Shown here: positions 24,776 through 37,300 of the stretch, one piece after another
Layout: every line of letters starts with the position of its first letter
How positions within the stretch are numbered: position 1 is the first letter of the stretch
Assembly: GCA_003991915.1 (NCBI GenBank)
Contig: RQTK01000030.1
Location: forward strand, 274,627 to 338,626
From: Elysia chlorotica
Lineage: Eukaryota > Mollusca > Gastropoda > Plakobranchidae
Direction: 5' to 3'
DNA length: 64,000 nt
Notes under the pieces: generated by a model
What the model was told of the DNA's origin: nothing
The model's input: only the letters and a program-made list of their open reading frames with translations
Database searches by the model: none
Position numbers and translations under genes: made by a program

Positions 24776-26064
24776 GAGGGGTGATATACCGCCCCTTGAT
24801 CTCAAAACACCTTGTTTTTTAATAGAGGGGTGGTATAGTAGAGTACCATAGATAAATCAACGCACCTGTTCAATTTAAAAAAAATAGAAAGTTGGGTAAT
24901 TGTTGTGATTGCAACCACTCCTAATGATACTAGTCGTAATTTTGAGATACAGCATTTTTTTTTTAATGACATGAAAGCTCTAAAATATTATTTTCCATTC
25001 AACGTGTTGAACATTTTTTGAAGATCTCCCAATTACTGAGAGAGTTATATAAGTTTTAAATCACTAGCACACAGTTTTTTTGTCTGTTTCTTAGTTTGGG
25101 ACCAGCCGACTTCCACTCATTAGAACTGAGTGCATCACTGTTATTTACATAATATAGTGTTAAGCCGAATAAGCTCTTGCATGGCTAGAGGCAAACTTTC
25201 AGCATAAAGATCAACACAAAGGTTACAAATACAATGCAAGTGGAATCGAAGTTTATATTTTTTTTTCAGAATTGGCGTTTAAGTCTGTTTTATTATGTTT
25301 ACACCTTGTTAAAGTTAGGATTTTCAATTTTTTAAATGTTACATAATGCTGAATGTGACAGCAGACCCCATGATGTGCAACAGGCATGAGCCTAAATTTT
25401 TATTTATGTAATTTTTTGTCACTATTGAATCAAGCCAGCAGATCTTTGATTCAAATCCCAGCTGGGGTGTCAATTGGAACTGTAAAAGAAAATCAATAAA
25501 TGCTCTTTTTTTCTGCACCCTCCTATCTGTGAAACGAGTGTCTGGCTATCAAAAGATTATAAAGCAAACAGTCAAAGGTGTACGTGCATATATTGTAACA
25601 TTACAAAGTACATGTAATTTAGAAGGGGACAGACAAAAACAAACATCTGACAAAAGAGAAAAAAATGGAACATGTAGCATGAAGTCTAGAGTTCTACAAT
25701 TTTACTAAGCAAAGCAAAAAGAGAATAGCCAATAAAAGACTGTCCTACTCCTAGTGACACTAGATCTAGGCCCCTACGACTACGTGCCTTTAAAACTTTT
25801 GTGTTAAATTATGAATCTTACTCTTAGAACTAGAAGTAAATAATAGATCAGATAAAAAACATGCACAATATACAGAGTGCGAAGGAGTGATCCAACTGTG
25901 GCCTCTCACAACTAAAAGCACACTGTCATGGCGCCGACGCGTGATCGTTTTTTAGTTTCGTTTTTCACTTGATCTTACCCTAGCGCATGCGCAGTAGTGT
26001 ACCACCCCTCGATATAAAAAAGGCCTGTTTTTGTATTAAGGGGTGGTATACCACCCCTCGATAA
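24776..26064. mobile_element. Non-autonomous DNA transposon with about 65-bp terminal inverted repeats
   Basis: The left end (from about 24776) reads AGAGGGGTGATATACCGCCC; the right end read on the - strand (from about 26064) reads TCGAGGGGTGGTATACCACC. The similarity continues inward for about 65 bp on each side, through a CAAAACACCTTGTTTTTTAAT / CAAAAACAGGCCTTTTTTAT segment to a second GAGGGGTGGTA motif. Each terminus therefore carries two GAGGGGTGGTA blocks, one of them a near-perfect palindrome (GGGGTGGTATACCACCCC at 26039-26056). The 1.2-kb interior has no coding frame. Superfamily not determined; target-site duplication unclear. Confidence 0.75.
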
Positions 26065-26229
26065 ACTCTGTATTGGAAAAGCCAAAGATTCAAGTCAGAG
26101 GTATAAGAAAAAATATGAACATTATGGTGCAAAGTTTTATAACCAAATGCCTTTCATTTATTGAGAGAGCTTTGTTCGAAGATATACTCAATATTTAAAA
26201 AAAAAACCCAACTTTGCAAGAGACGAGAC

Positions 26230-26810
26230 CAGATGGTACTCGATGGAGTCCAACTGAACATTCTCGTCATACCCATGTTTTCCTACTGAGAGTGAAGAGC
26301 CTCCACTGTGTCATACCTGCAACAGTCAATTAGCCATAAATCACATTCTGTTGACTGTACACTTTTTCAAAAAGAAAGAAATCTGTACCTGGCTTCCAAA
26401 CCATTAGAGAGTACATTTACTTGTGTTAGTCCTTAGCGCATACTGAGGTATCTGAAGGGCATCGATGTGCATAATAGAATTTAACTGTGATAATCCTACA
26501 TGTAGATCTTTTAAACCACTGCACATACCTTTTAGTTTTTGTCAACCTTTTTATGCACAATTTGTATGCTTTTACCACTCAGAGAGATACAGGAGTCACC
26601 AATAAAACCAATAGAGAGCATTTTTACTTATGTTAGTCCTTAGCCCCTACTGAGGTATCTGAAGGGCATTGATGTGCATAAAAAATTTAACTGTGATAAT
26701 CCTACATGTAGATCTTTCAAATAGCTGTACATACCTTTTAGTTTTTGTCAACCTTTTTATGCACAATTTGTATGCTTTTACCACTCAGAGAGATACAGGA
26801 GTCACGAATG
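26230..26810 (+). mobile_element. I/Jockey-like LINE 3' end, second copy, internally duplicated
   Basis: Homologous to 14700-15070. It has the TCATACCCATGTTTTCCTAC region, CACTTTTTCAAAAAGAAAGA (frame ...DCTLFQKERNLYLASKPLE), the LRYLKGIDVHNRI-type end and the TTTTACCACTCAGAGAGATA 3' UTR motif. The part from about 26405 to 26595 is repeated at about 26605-26805 (CTTATGTTAGTCCTTAG, TGAGGTATCTGAAGGGCATT and the 3' UTR), giving two tandem 3' ends. Stops and frameshifts make it dead. Confidence 0.78.
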
Positions 26811-28298
26811 CTACTAGTACTACTAGTACATGTATTAACTGTCTTTGGACATCATGGGCACAATATAGCCGTTGTCGTGCTGTACAAACAAACTCACGCA
26901 ACAGAGTAATCTTTTTTTTAAAAATTAAGAAAAAGAGTAAAGATAATAAGTTGAAGGAAACAAATAGTCAACACTTGCTATACTTTGTTGGTTTTGTTCT
27001 GCTTTGAATTTTATTTCATCAGCAGTAGCAAATCAAGTAAATATATTCAATTCATACATAGAAATACTTATACAAGTAAACTGTACCTTCTTTTTACAAC
27101 TTCAAGCCAAATATACTACAAACATGAATATGTGTAATAATACAAAGGCCTTTGTTGTATACAGTGAATTTTTCAAAGATAGGTTTTTTTTCCGCCCCTA
27201 ATGAAAGCTGAGCTTGACCATAATGCATACAATCTGATTCTGTGGAATTGTAAATTGCCATGGTCAAATTTGGGTACCACTGTGGACTTTTATCAAACTA
27301 TAGAGTAGTTTAAAAAAAGAAATCTTAGAGAGCTAGATGATAGGTACACCTTACACAATACAGTGCAACTGTGATTCAACAAACTAGCTTGTTAATTTTC
27401 AATCCTTTTTGGATGCATGGTTTGTTGAAGCCATGGCTCACTGTTGCAAATATCCTATCTCCATAAAAGATACATTTTTGTAACTAAATAGTGTTGAGGC
27501 AATCACAGCCCCACCTATCTACCTACAACTTTCACTCTGCCTCTTCTTTCCCAACCACACATACACCACGTTTTAAACTGGCAGCTTTAACTCTTTGGTA
27601 TACTGTGTTACTCGACGGTGCCACTTCCATCTCCCCCCCGCCCCTCTCTGCTTGTCATTTTTTTAAATTGAAACCCACCTCTTTTACTGTGCACTGCACA
27701 ACATAAAGTGAATACTGACTACCCGTGTCAGATCATTGATGTATAATTTCAAACTAAATTTAGAGTGCCTGGTGTGCGATTTTGCAAGCTCTCCAACACT
27801 TTACTTCGTTCGATCCAAGGGTGGGTAAAAGATTAGTTTCTTCTTAAGAAAAAGAACAAGAAAAATCATCCATACTTTGAACTCGGAGTTCTAAATGTAC
27901 AGTAATTGTTAATCTGATGTGTTATAAAGAGGAACATAGCAGTACTTGAAAGTATCACAGTATTTAGCATCTTGAATTGTACTGCATGAATTTTATATTT
28001 TTAGATCAAGGTGTCAAACGGTTAAACACGCTGCTCTGCACACTTTAGTTCTGTCAGAACTTATTTTTACCATCTTCAAATCTCCAAGTCCTCTTGCATG
28101 TTAAGTCCCTTTCCCAAATTTACTCTTCTTTTGATATTTCTATGCTTACAACTTTAATTCTCAAACCATGGACCTTTCAATGACCCTCAAACGTTTGTGT
28201 TTATCCCTATGTTCCTGTTGTTGACTGGTGGGATAAACAATCTCACGCCATTTTTTCAAAAGGGTCTTCACAGAATTGCACAACTTCACGTCATTGTT
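26810..28298. other. Intergenic DNA and probable 3' UTR of the poly(A) polymerase gene
   Basis: AT-rich. The part just left of 28299 is expected to be the 3' UTR of the - strand gene, and a - strand AATAAA (TTTATT at about 27009 on +) is one possible signal. The open frames at 26669-27007 and 27491-27706 do not resemble known proteins. Confidence 0.4.
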
Positions 28299-28322
28299 TC
28301 AAAATGGTCTTGACAGAATTGT
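28253..28322. repeat. Short tandem duplication spanning the poly(A) polymerase stop codon
   Basis: TTTCAAAAGGGTCTTCACAG at about 28256 and TTTCAAAATGGTCTTGACAG at about 28298 are two diverged copies about 42 bp apart. On the - strand the second copy encodes the last residues (ILSRPF-stop); the first lies in the 3' UTR and would read ...EDPFEK. Confidence 0.8.
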
Positions 28323-31300
28323 CTCTGTGTCTCGTGAATTTTCCAAGGTTTTGTAGCTTGCTCTGAGCACTCTCAAGATTCTTGTGAAAACATGTAAGTC
28401 GTAAACAGATCTAGCCGTATTGCTGCCCTCAAAAGGTTCTATTGTGGAAAAACAAAACAAAACAACAAATTAAAATAGAACAGTAATTCAATTACTCTTC
28501 CCTCAAGTACAATACAGTCTTCCTTGAAGACATCAGAGCTATTAAAACTTTTAAACTAAAATACTTAAGTATGACACATAACCTGAAAATACTTTCAATG
28601 GGGAAAAACATAATTATTACTATGATTTGACTTATATAAGCTTGAGTAATGTGGACTTCAATATTCATTTTAGACTTTGTTGTCCATGTGAGACATAAAA
28701 TGTTACTCTATATACTTGAATATCCGTATAATCCCTGGCCCTTCCTGTAAAAAAAGCTTGCTGCCAAAATAATTTTACACAACAGAATTCAACATTGAAT
28801 GTTGTTTATCTCTGACCATTATACCTCAAAACAAAACAAAAAGTTCACAACTAAGACAGATTGGTGGATATTTTACATTTTTTTTTTCAACTGAGTGAAG
28901 CTGAATTGGTTAATCACAGGGTTATTCAACTTATTTATAGCATTGACAAGAATACAGTAAAGCCGGTAAGGGTAAGGCAGAACTATAAAGGTAAGACCCT
29001 AAAGTCCCTGATTGATTGTAAAGGGCTTGAATCCACTAAGACGCTGTAGAGAGCGGGGTGGACAGGCCTTCAATCATCATACAGTGGAATCCTCTTAATA
29101 TAACCCTGTTCAAAATAAACTATGGTTCAATGTTAAAATTAACTCTTTCTGAGGTACCATCAACTTTTTTCACCTTACACAAGTCACTTGGTATAAAATC
29201 AATTCTAGAGCTGTCCCCAAAGGTTTATCTTAAAGATTCCACTGTAGATTGGAAGTAAAACCTCTGGAATACACCTTTTATACTACACTGACTCTTCGCC
29301 TTCAAAGTTAATATAGGTGGTAAAAAGCTGGGCACTGAAATTTTAAGCTCACATAAAAAAAGTAAAATAAAACAGAAGCCATGAAGAATACTACAGACAT
29401 TTTACATGTCTCTTCATTCATGAATTCGTGGAAAGTTCTTAAGAATTCAGAATATTTGAATTGCAGTTGCCTTGTTCTCCATCACTAATAGTAATACCAC
29501 ATATTTATTTTACCTTCTATATTGAGAAACTTCCACTGCATAGAGTCTCCACCCGGATTTCTTACTTCAGCTCGTGACATACACTTTCCTAGGCGAATAC
29601 TGATTACTTCATTGTTGTATCTGAATAGATTTTTGGAGTTAAAACGAAAACAACAAAAAATTTAAAAAATTAGGAATTAAACAAAAGTAATGTAAAAAAG
29701 AATTATGAGTTGTTAAATATGGATGTTCAGTTTCATTACTTAAAATCTAATGTCAATAATACATACACTTTTCAAGTTGTTGGCATAAATAACTTTTTTG
29801 TCCAATTGAGAGTTAATCATCAATTCATTATCATTGTCATTTTTCGAGTAGGAATTAAGCAGAGCATATTAATATAAAAAAGTAATTATGAGTTCTAAAA
29901 ATGTGCAGTTTCATTACTTTAAATCTAACATCAATAATAAAATAATACACTTTTCAAGCTGTTCGCATCCTAATAATAACTTTTTGGCGAGTTGAAAGTT
30001 AATCATCAATTCATTGCCATTGTTAAAAAAATATATAAGACAAGCAAGAATTTGTCAATATCATAAAAAAAAAACATTGCATGAATGACAAATGAGATTC
30101 TAATACAGTGGACCTTGCATATAGCAACATCGGACTCAACGAAATCTCGGCCATAACGAAGACTATCTTAGGGACAGTTTTTTGCCTTCTATGAAGCCTA
30201 TAAAAGGACCCTGGGCCTAACTAAGAGATTTAACGAAAACCTTGGACATAAAGAAGTAGTGGTAGAGATTTCAGCCGATACACAGCTAGGAAAAACTTGG
30301 GCGTAGCGAAGTACACATGTACATGTCAAATTTGTAGAGAGATAAAAAACAAGCCTGATCGCCAGGCAAAAATTAACTTGGAGCAGATGTGTATGTGTGC
30401 ATACTGAGTGATCAGCCGATTAAGGTTCCGTGCCACCACTCCCTTCAGTAGGTAAGTTTGCGCAAAGAGACAGAGCTAGCCAGCACAGGTGTTAAGGGAG
30501 AGTGGTGTCAAATCATTGTTTGAACTCTGTCGCCAATGCTGCCTGGCAGGCCATTCTCCCAGCTTTCATTGTGACGACTAACATAGCCATGTGTGCCTCT
30601 GTCTCTGCATTTGATTTGTCTCTCTCCGTCTCACTCTCTCTGGGGGAGGCGGTGGCCCAGAGGTAGAACATCGAACAACCGACGCAAAAGGTTCTGAGTT
30701 CGAATCCCGGCGGTTGCGTTCCCTGCAGGTTGGGTCGGTGTCAGTATAATGTGACCGGCTGAGACAGGAGTCATGGTATCCCCGCCCTGTCTCGTGTGAG
30801 GCAGCACATACAATTGTCAGACGTCCGTATTGGGACCTGTCCACAATATAGCCTATATAGTGCTGATGTTGGACGTTAAAACCAACTCAACTCAACTCAG
30901 TCTCTCTGAGTGACTCTCTCTCTCTCTTTCTCTCTCACACACGCATAGGCCTAAAAGACCCATTATCGGCTCTTGGTACATTTAACTTTGTGAAGGTTGG
31001 AATTGCGCAGTAACGAAGAGTTCTTTTTCAGTTAGGTAGTGCTCATGATTGGCGATTGTGCGGTTGCAAAAGCTGGGACATGTATGTCTGTAAGTTTCTT
31101 AGGCAAATTAAAAAGAAGTATAAAGTACCAAAGATCAAAGATATTGTATAGTCTCAGTAGAGTCTACTACCAGTATCGTATGCTTGAGCAGCATCAGCTT
31201 TTTTTTTTAAAATTAAGAATTAAATTTGATTTTTTAAGAGATTTATTTGAATGTGCATTATGTAGACCTAATTCTGTTTTGATTTATTTATAAGTTTACC

Positions 31301-34300
31301 ATTATATTTCCATTTTTTTTTTTTTTTTAAATCACTCAAACTCAAAATTAACGCCAATTCTTATTCATTGAACACGGGCAAATGTTTAGAAGTTTTTTGG
31401 AAAACCACATTTGAGCTATAGCAACAAAAAATTAAAGCCATTATAAAATAAACCCCTAGAGGGTCAAGTTTGATGTGTTTATTATGACATTACATGTAAT
31501 GAAAACCTCGAACGTAGCGAAGTTTTGGAACTTATCCATTGACTTTGCTATATCTGAGGTCCACTGTATTTCTATGGATTCCTAAATCTAAGTGGGGAGG
31601 TGGGTATTTATGATCTATACTACTAAATGACACTACAGAGCATTCAGACTCCTGAATAGATCACTGATTCACAAAAGTTTAAATGTGTAGCCTAAGAGAT
31701 TACTCTGAAATAGGCATGTTTAATGAATGGGGTACAAGAGAAACTTTTCCAAGAACTGCCATAACAAATTTTTAGTCAACGAGTGTACACTTAGTGTATG
31801 CACTTCCTGCAAAGGGCATATATCCAATAGGTACTTATGAAAAAACATTTTCATTTCCTCAGCTAAAGCTCTTATAACATAATTGATGAACTCACGCAAA
31901 AACAAAAGAATAATAGTTCAGGAATCCAAGGAAAAGCTCTCCCAATGTTGCTTGATTCTGGGAAGTAAAATCGATTTTGTCTTGTAAACTCAAAGACAGC
32001 CTGCGGACATCTATCTTTGGAGAATACATTTCCTGAAAAAAAAAAAAAACATAGGTCACATTTCTGTCTACTAGTACTAATTACTGTCATGTTCAATGAC
32101 AACGACAAATGTTTTATATATTCTGTGATAGAACTTAAAACTGTTTACAGAATAAGCATTGTGTACGGTTACTTAACACTGTCAGAAATCACTCAATTCT
32201 GAAGAAAAAACAACAATTTAGCGTTTACTTATTACAATCTAAAAATGATAACATACTGTTATCCCAAAACTGGTGGGTGGATGCAATCCATCTTGACATA
32301 ACTTATTCAACACAGAAAACACACCAAGCTTACTGGTTTCATCTGTTGAAGGCATGGCAAAACTGGAGGTTTGATGCCAGCTGTAAGTGAGCAAAAGAGC
32401 CAAATGTAAGATTGGAAAAACAAGTGTGTTTTTTTCTTTCCTCAAAATGTTTCAAACATACATTAATTGCAGTCCAAAAGAAACTTATTATGGACGGTAA
32501 GAAATGGCAAAGTCAACTTGTGTGGAGTACAAAACTGTTTAAGATAAATAGGAGCAATAAATTGGTATTAAAACCATCTCATGGTTCTAACCTTGCATGA
32601 AAATATTGCAATGTTAATATTCCTTTAAAAAAAAGAGTCTCAAGTGCGTGGTGCAAAGCAATTATTAAGTAAAATAAATATAGATTCCTGCTTGACCCCT
32701 ATCTTAAACAAAAAAAAAAAAAAAGAGGATTGTCCTTGATCTTAGAGGGGAACAAAATATCATACACATGTATTTTCCATTTTAAATTCACCATTCCTTT
32801 AAAAAATATTAGAAGAACTGACATTAAGCCAGTAGTTGAATATATCTAGTAAAAACAAAATTAAGAAGTCATGACAGCAGGAATTTTTAAAAAGCCAAAT
32901 TTCACTTAACATGATCTTTTTCCAGGTACTTCCTTTCATAGATTCTAATTATAGTCTGATAAAAAGGACAAATAACTCCATTTCTACATAAGTTGTTGTT
33001 TGCAGTTCTGTACCCTAGTAGTTTTCTCTGAGTTTATATCAGCATTAACAAGATGATTTAAATGGTTATGCTTAGAATGTTCAAATATTTCCGCCTTTAC
33101 CTTGAAGGTAATGAATAAGCATCAATGACAGAGAGTAACTTGAAATACTTTTTTTGCTGGCATCATTGATGTCATGGAATCTTGCCCACTTTTTGATAAA
33201 CAGAATTAAGGGTCTCACCCTCCAATCCACTATTGAGAAAACAAAAAAAGACAATATATGTATGTGACTGTTATTAATAATAAGTAAAGCCTTTAAACTT
33301 CAAAACAAAATTACTGGAGACTGCAAATATATGGACTCTTTCCTCAGTAGTAGATTTGATTTGACACAGTTCTCTTTCAAGTATGCCAAATGCAACAAAT
33401 ATTTGTACAGAATTTTTTTTAAAGTAAAGCAGGAAAAATAATTAATTTATTGTTGAAGCTTATATCATATTAACTCATCTTTACTGAAAATCTGTAAATT
33501 TACAGAAAAGATTCCATATTTACTTAATTATCCTACATAATTTAGCTGGGATTGTCTTACAAAAAAAAACCAACAACACTTTTTTTTACTTTCTTTTGAC
33601 ATAATTATATGTAGAGAATTGGTTATAAACTAATCTATCAGCAAAAACATCAATTAATGACTTAATAAATTATACTTAATTTAACATTCAATCAAAGACC
33701 TTTAAAATGTGCATATTCAAAGACGTTATCATACAAAATTGGCATGCTTACTGATATTAAAAATTTGAAAAAATTAGGAACTATAGATTCAATTACCAAG
33801 CAAAACGTTTACTTTGTTTCATGGGGTTTCCTTTAAAATTATGGGTATATAAAAATTTTAGAATAAATTTTAATATTAAGATTACTGCCATATAGTGACA
33901 ATATGGCAGAATAGTTATAAGCCCACAAATCAACCTACTGTAAGCATAGTGCCGCAACAAGTGAGTGTTCCTTATTCCAATAATATTGTTAACATTGAGA
34001 TCACACTCCACACCTCTGTCATGATTTGAAGGGGGAAAAAGTCAGTTACAAAATATTGATGCTTTCAAGATGAAAAAAAAAATTTCATGATGGTGACTTA
34101 TTTGACTAAAATGGATCTGAGATCAGCTTGTGGCAGCTGCATAAAATCACATTGTTGCTTCTATTTAATTTAATGTCTCACACTAAAGCATATTTTCTTG
34201 TGTTCGGATTAGACCAAACAATCACTTCCATAAAGTTAATCAAATATACAGACAAAGGAGATCTCTAAAATACAGCCAATGCCTTGATACATTAATTTTT

Positions 34301-37300
34301 AACCCTCGTAGTGTTTACGGCCGATTAAATCGGCCGTAAAGTCGCTGCTGTGGTGTTTCGGCCGATTAGATCGGCCGTAAAAGAGGGTTTATTTTATGGC
34401 GGACTAAAGAGTCTGTACACCGCCAAATAAATCGAAACTACTCTTATAGGAATAAAGAAGAGTTCCACTTCCTTCCAGTGTTGTTTTGAATGCAGACAAC
34501 AGCTGTTTTCAGCTCAAACTTTGTTTACATGTTGACACTCGATTTTCTCTTGAAAGCTACAAACTCTAACAATTTATAACCAAGGAGCAGGTCCATCAGG
34601 AAGGAAATTACTTACTCGAGAACAAGTTTTAGATGTCTTAGATGGTAAGATTGATGATTATTTTGATATTATAAGTTATTTTATCTAGATCTAGATCTAG
34701 ATAGTAGAGACAATGAAGGCAGGGAGCCAGTAGTTAGATCTAGATCTAGAATCTAGATCTAGATTTAGATCTAGACCTAGGGATTCAGTTCCAAGAGCAG
34801 TTGAGATAGAAGTAGATAGAAACGGAGATGTAGCTCTAGATGTAGATCCAGTTGATAAAGAGACCTGGATAACCAGCTAAGTACTCAATCTACTTCTGCA
34901 TGCTTTTTACATGTATTCTTGTGTGTTGGCAATGGTCAGAGAGAAAACTTGGGACCTACTTGACGTTTATGTTCATTAGTTCTGTTGCGTAGATCTGCTA
35001 CAGCTGGTTTACTCTTGGTGTGAGGCTATTAGACCTATACATTTTCTGAAAGCTGAATAAATTCTCTACAACTTTTATTCATATCTTTTTGAGCTAAACA
35101 TGTTGGTTTCCAAGTTATTTGATAACAAAGTAGATATTTTTTAGGCTAGAAACCTGACCTTGGCATTTCAAGACCAAGGTCAAGGTCACAAAACACTTGT
35201 ATGGTACCGAAATCCGCTTCAAAATTTTCTAGACCCTTTCAGCTTTCAGAAAATGTATAGGTTTTATGGTTTATAATAAATATTTGCTGCCTCCCAGTCC
35301 AATTTATCACCCCTATATAAATTACCAAATATAGCCAGACACCACTAAAATACAGCCAATGCCTTGATACATTCAGAATCAAAAATTCTATTTCTTTTAC
35401 ATGATATTACAATTAATTTTTATTTTATGATAATAATTTGGAATCAATAACATAGCTTTTACTTAACAACTATTGATGGCAATCTTAGATCAAAGACTTA
35501 TGACTAAAAGAAGAATATTCAAATTTCGAACAAAGGTTCAATTTACCATTTAAATTAATTGCTCTTAAAGTAAATCAAAGTCAACTTTGCATGTTCATTT
35601 TGAAGATTTTTTTTCCAATGGAATATCACACACAAAAAATGGTAAAAAGATGAAATTCAACTTACGACACTTGATCATAAAACTTGAGAATAGGAACCTT
35701 GGCCCTGATCACTTGTGAATGTCTTACAAATGCTGCCATAAGGAACCAGGAACCGAATCATGAATGAGAAAAAAAAAATTAAAACAACATTTTAGAATAA
35801 ACAAAAAATGTAAAAAACGTCATTTACACATTATGTTTAAAGCAAATATAAAATTTAAAATACAATCAATTTTTAGTAATTTACTAAGGCAATATAACGT
35901 TTTCAACAAATAATTATTTTTCAAAGATGGGTTTTACTTTAGTTAATTTCAAATTATGTGAACTTCTTATATAAACATACAGCATGATTTCAGGGCTCGG
36001 GCTATAGAGTTGAGGATTAGAGTTGCATCTCTTTTTTGGTCAACCTGAGAACAAACCATAGTTGACATTTTACTTAAGATTATGTAATTAGATTTGGAGG
36101 GTGAGGAGCATAGAATTTCTCTCTACTGTGATAAAAATTACAAAGACAAGATAGAAAAATTTCTTAACATTTTACTTCCTCCCTGCTTTTTTATTTATTT
36201 GAGTATTCCTAAATTAGAAAGTAAAAATACTCGAAAAAACCCAACAACAAACAGCTGACGATATATTACTTACAGGTTATAAAAATTGTGTCTCCTTACT
36301 TATTATACTGTTTAATGCAAGCCCATGAAAAATGATGCTTGATTAAAAAAACAAAACTATTTGAGTAAAAACAAGCCTTCCAAACATGTAAGCCTTAATT
36401 TAGAAACACTATTATCCGAAATGCTAACAAAATTATAGGAAAAATGTAAAATGAGACACTGGTGGGAATAATTTTTGAAACAATATCTATTATAAAAACT
36501 AATTCAAACCTCATCTTGAGTCACCATCAAGCACATATCAACATCACTAGTTTTGGTTGCAAATCCTGTCATTGAAGATCCAACCATAAAAAGTCTGCAG
36601 TCTGGAAAAAAAAAAAAAGAAAAAAGAGAACAAAAGACATGATGAACATGGTAGCAGGGCCCCCCTCAAGGAAAAGTTTAGTACAATCATAATCTAGTTC
36701 TACCAATATAGATCAGTAGAGCCTTTAACATTGTTTACACACTTTCTTTTCATTACCTTAATTTTAAATTGTTTTTGCAATAGATGAGATTTTTCAAAGG
36801 CCTGGTGTTACAACAAATTATACCCGTGTAACATTAGAAAAAAAAAAGTAAAGTTTTTAATTGAAACTTACTTGGGAATGCTCCTGTGAATATTGATAAA
36901 AGACTCTTGCGCAGCAACAGTTTTTTCTTGAGATCCTCTTCTGACATTTGATGACTAATAAAATAGTTCCATATTGCCATTGTTATCTAAGAGAAAAGGA
37001 AACAACATAAAGGGAAAACTATAAGCTTCAAAGAAAATATGATGCAATCAATATTGCTTCACAACAGTTTGAAGTTTGACTCTTTTCAGAACTTTACACT
37101 ATTTAAACAAATTTTCTTCATTATAAAAGAGAAAATATCCTACGAATAGTGCAAATAACCTGTTAAGGGCTGATTCATTATTATTTTGTTCTCTTCCTTT
37201 TTTTCCGACAGACAATTTTCATCCAACAACCTTTTTGGTCCCCTTCTGAATAATGAACACAGTAAATAACTGAGGATCATAAACAGGTTCAGAGTGGAGG

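Larger units (their letters stand above)
30106..31566. mobile_element. pogo/Tigger-like non-autonomous element (1.46 kb)
   Basis: The left end CAGTGGACCTTGCATATAGC and the reverse complement of the right end, CAGTGGACCTCAGATATAGC, are matching termini of pogo/Tigger type; both are flanked by TA (30104-30105, 31567-31568). Near-terminal sequence also matches (AACGAAG/TACGTTCGAGG-like). No transposase remains. The element has a SINE inserted at 30643-30900 and contains the 115-bp repeat shared with 19476-19591. It lies in the intron between 31896 and 29620 of the poly(A) polymerase gene. Confidence 0.85.

Noticed and set aside
27491-27706. 71-codon ORF with a LINE-like ending (FKLKPTSFTVHCTT)
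   Set aside because: Resemblance too short and vague to call a LINE remnant.
28225-28290. Alternative last exon of the poly(A) polymerase reading EDPFEK
   Set aside because: It is the downstream copy of a small duplication and stops at once; the true EPFEGSNTARSV exon is at 28438-28299.
30653-30710. tRNA gene (box A and box B present); likewise at 9240-9318, 17500-17560 and 50430-50490
   Set aside because: No full cloverleaf can be drawn and each is joined to the same SINE body; they are SINE heads.
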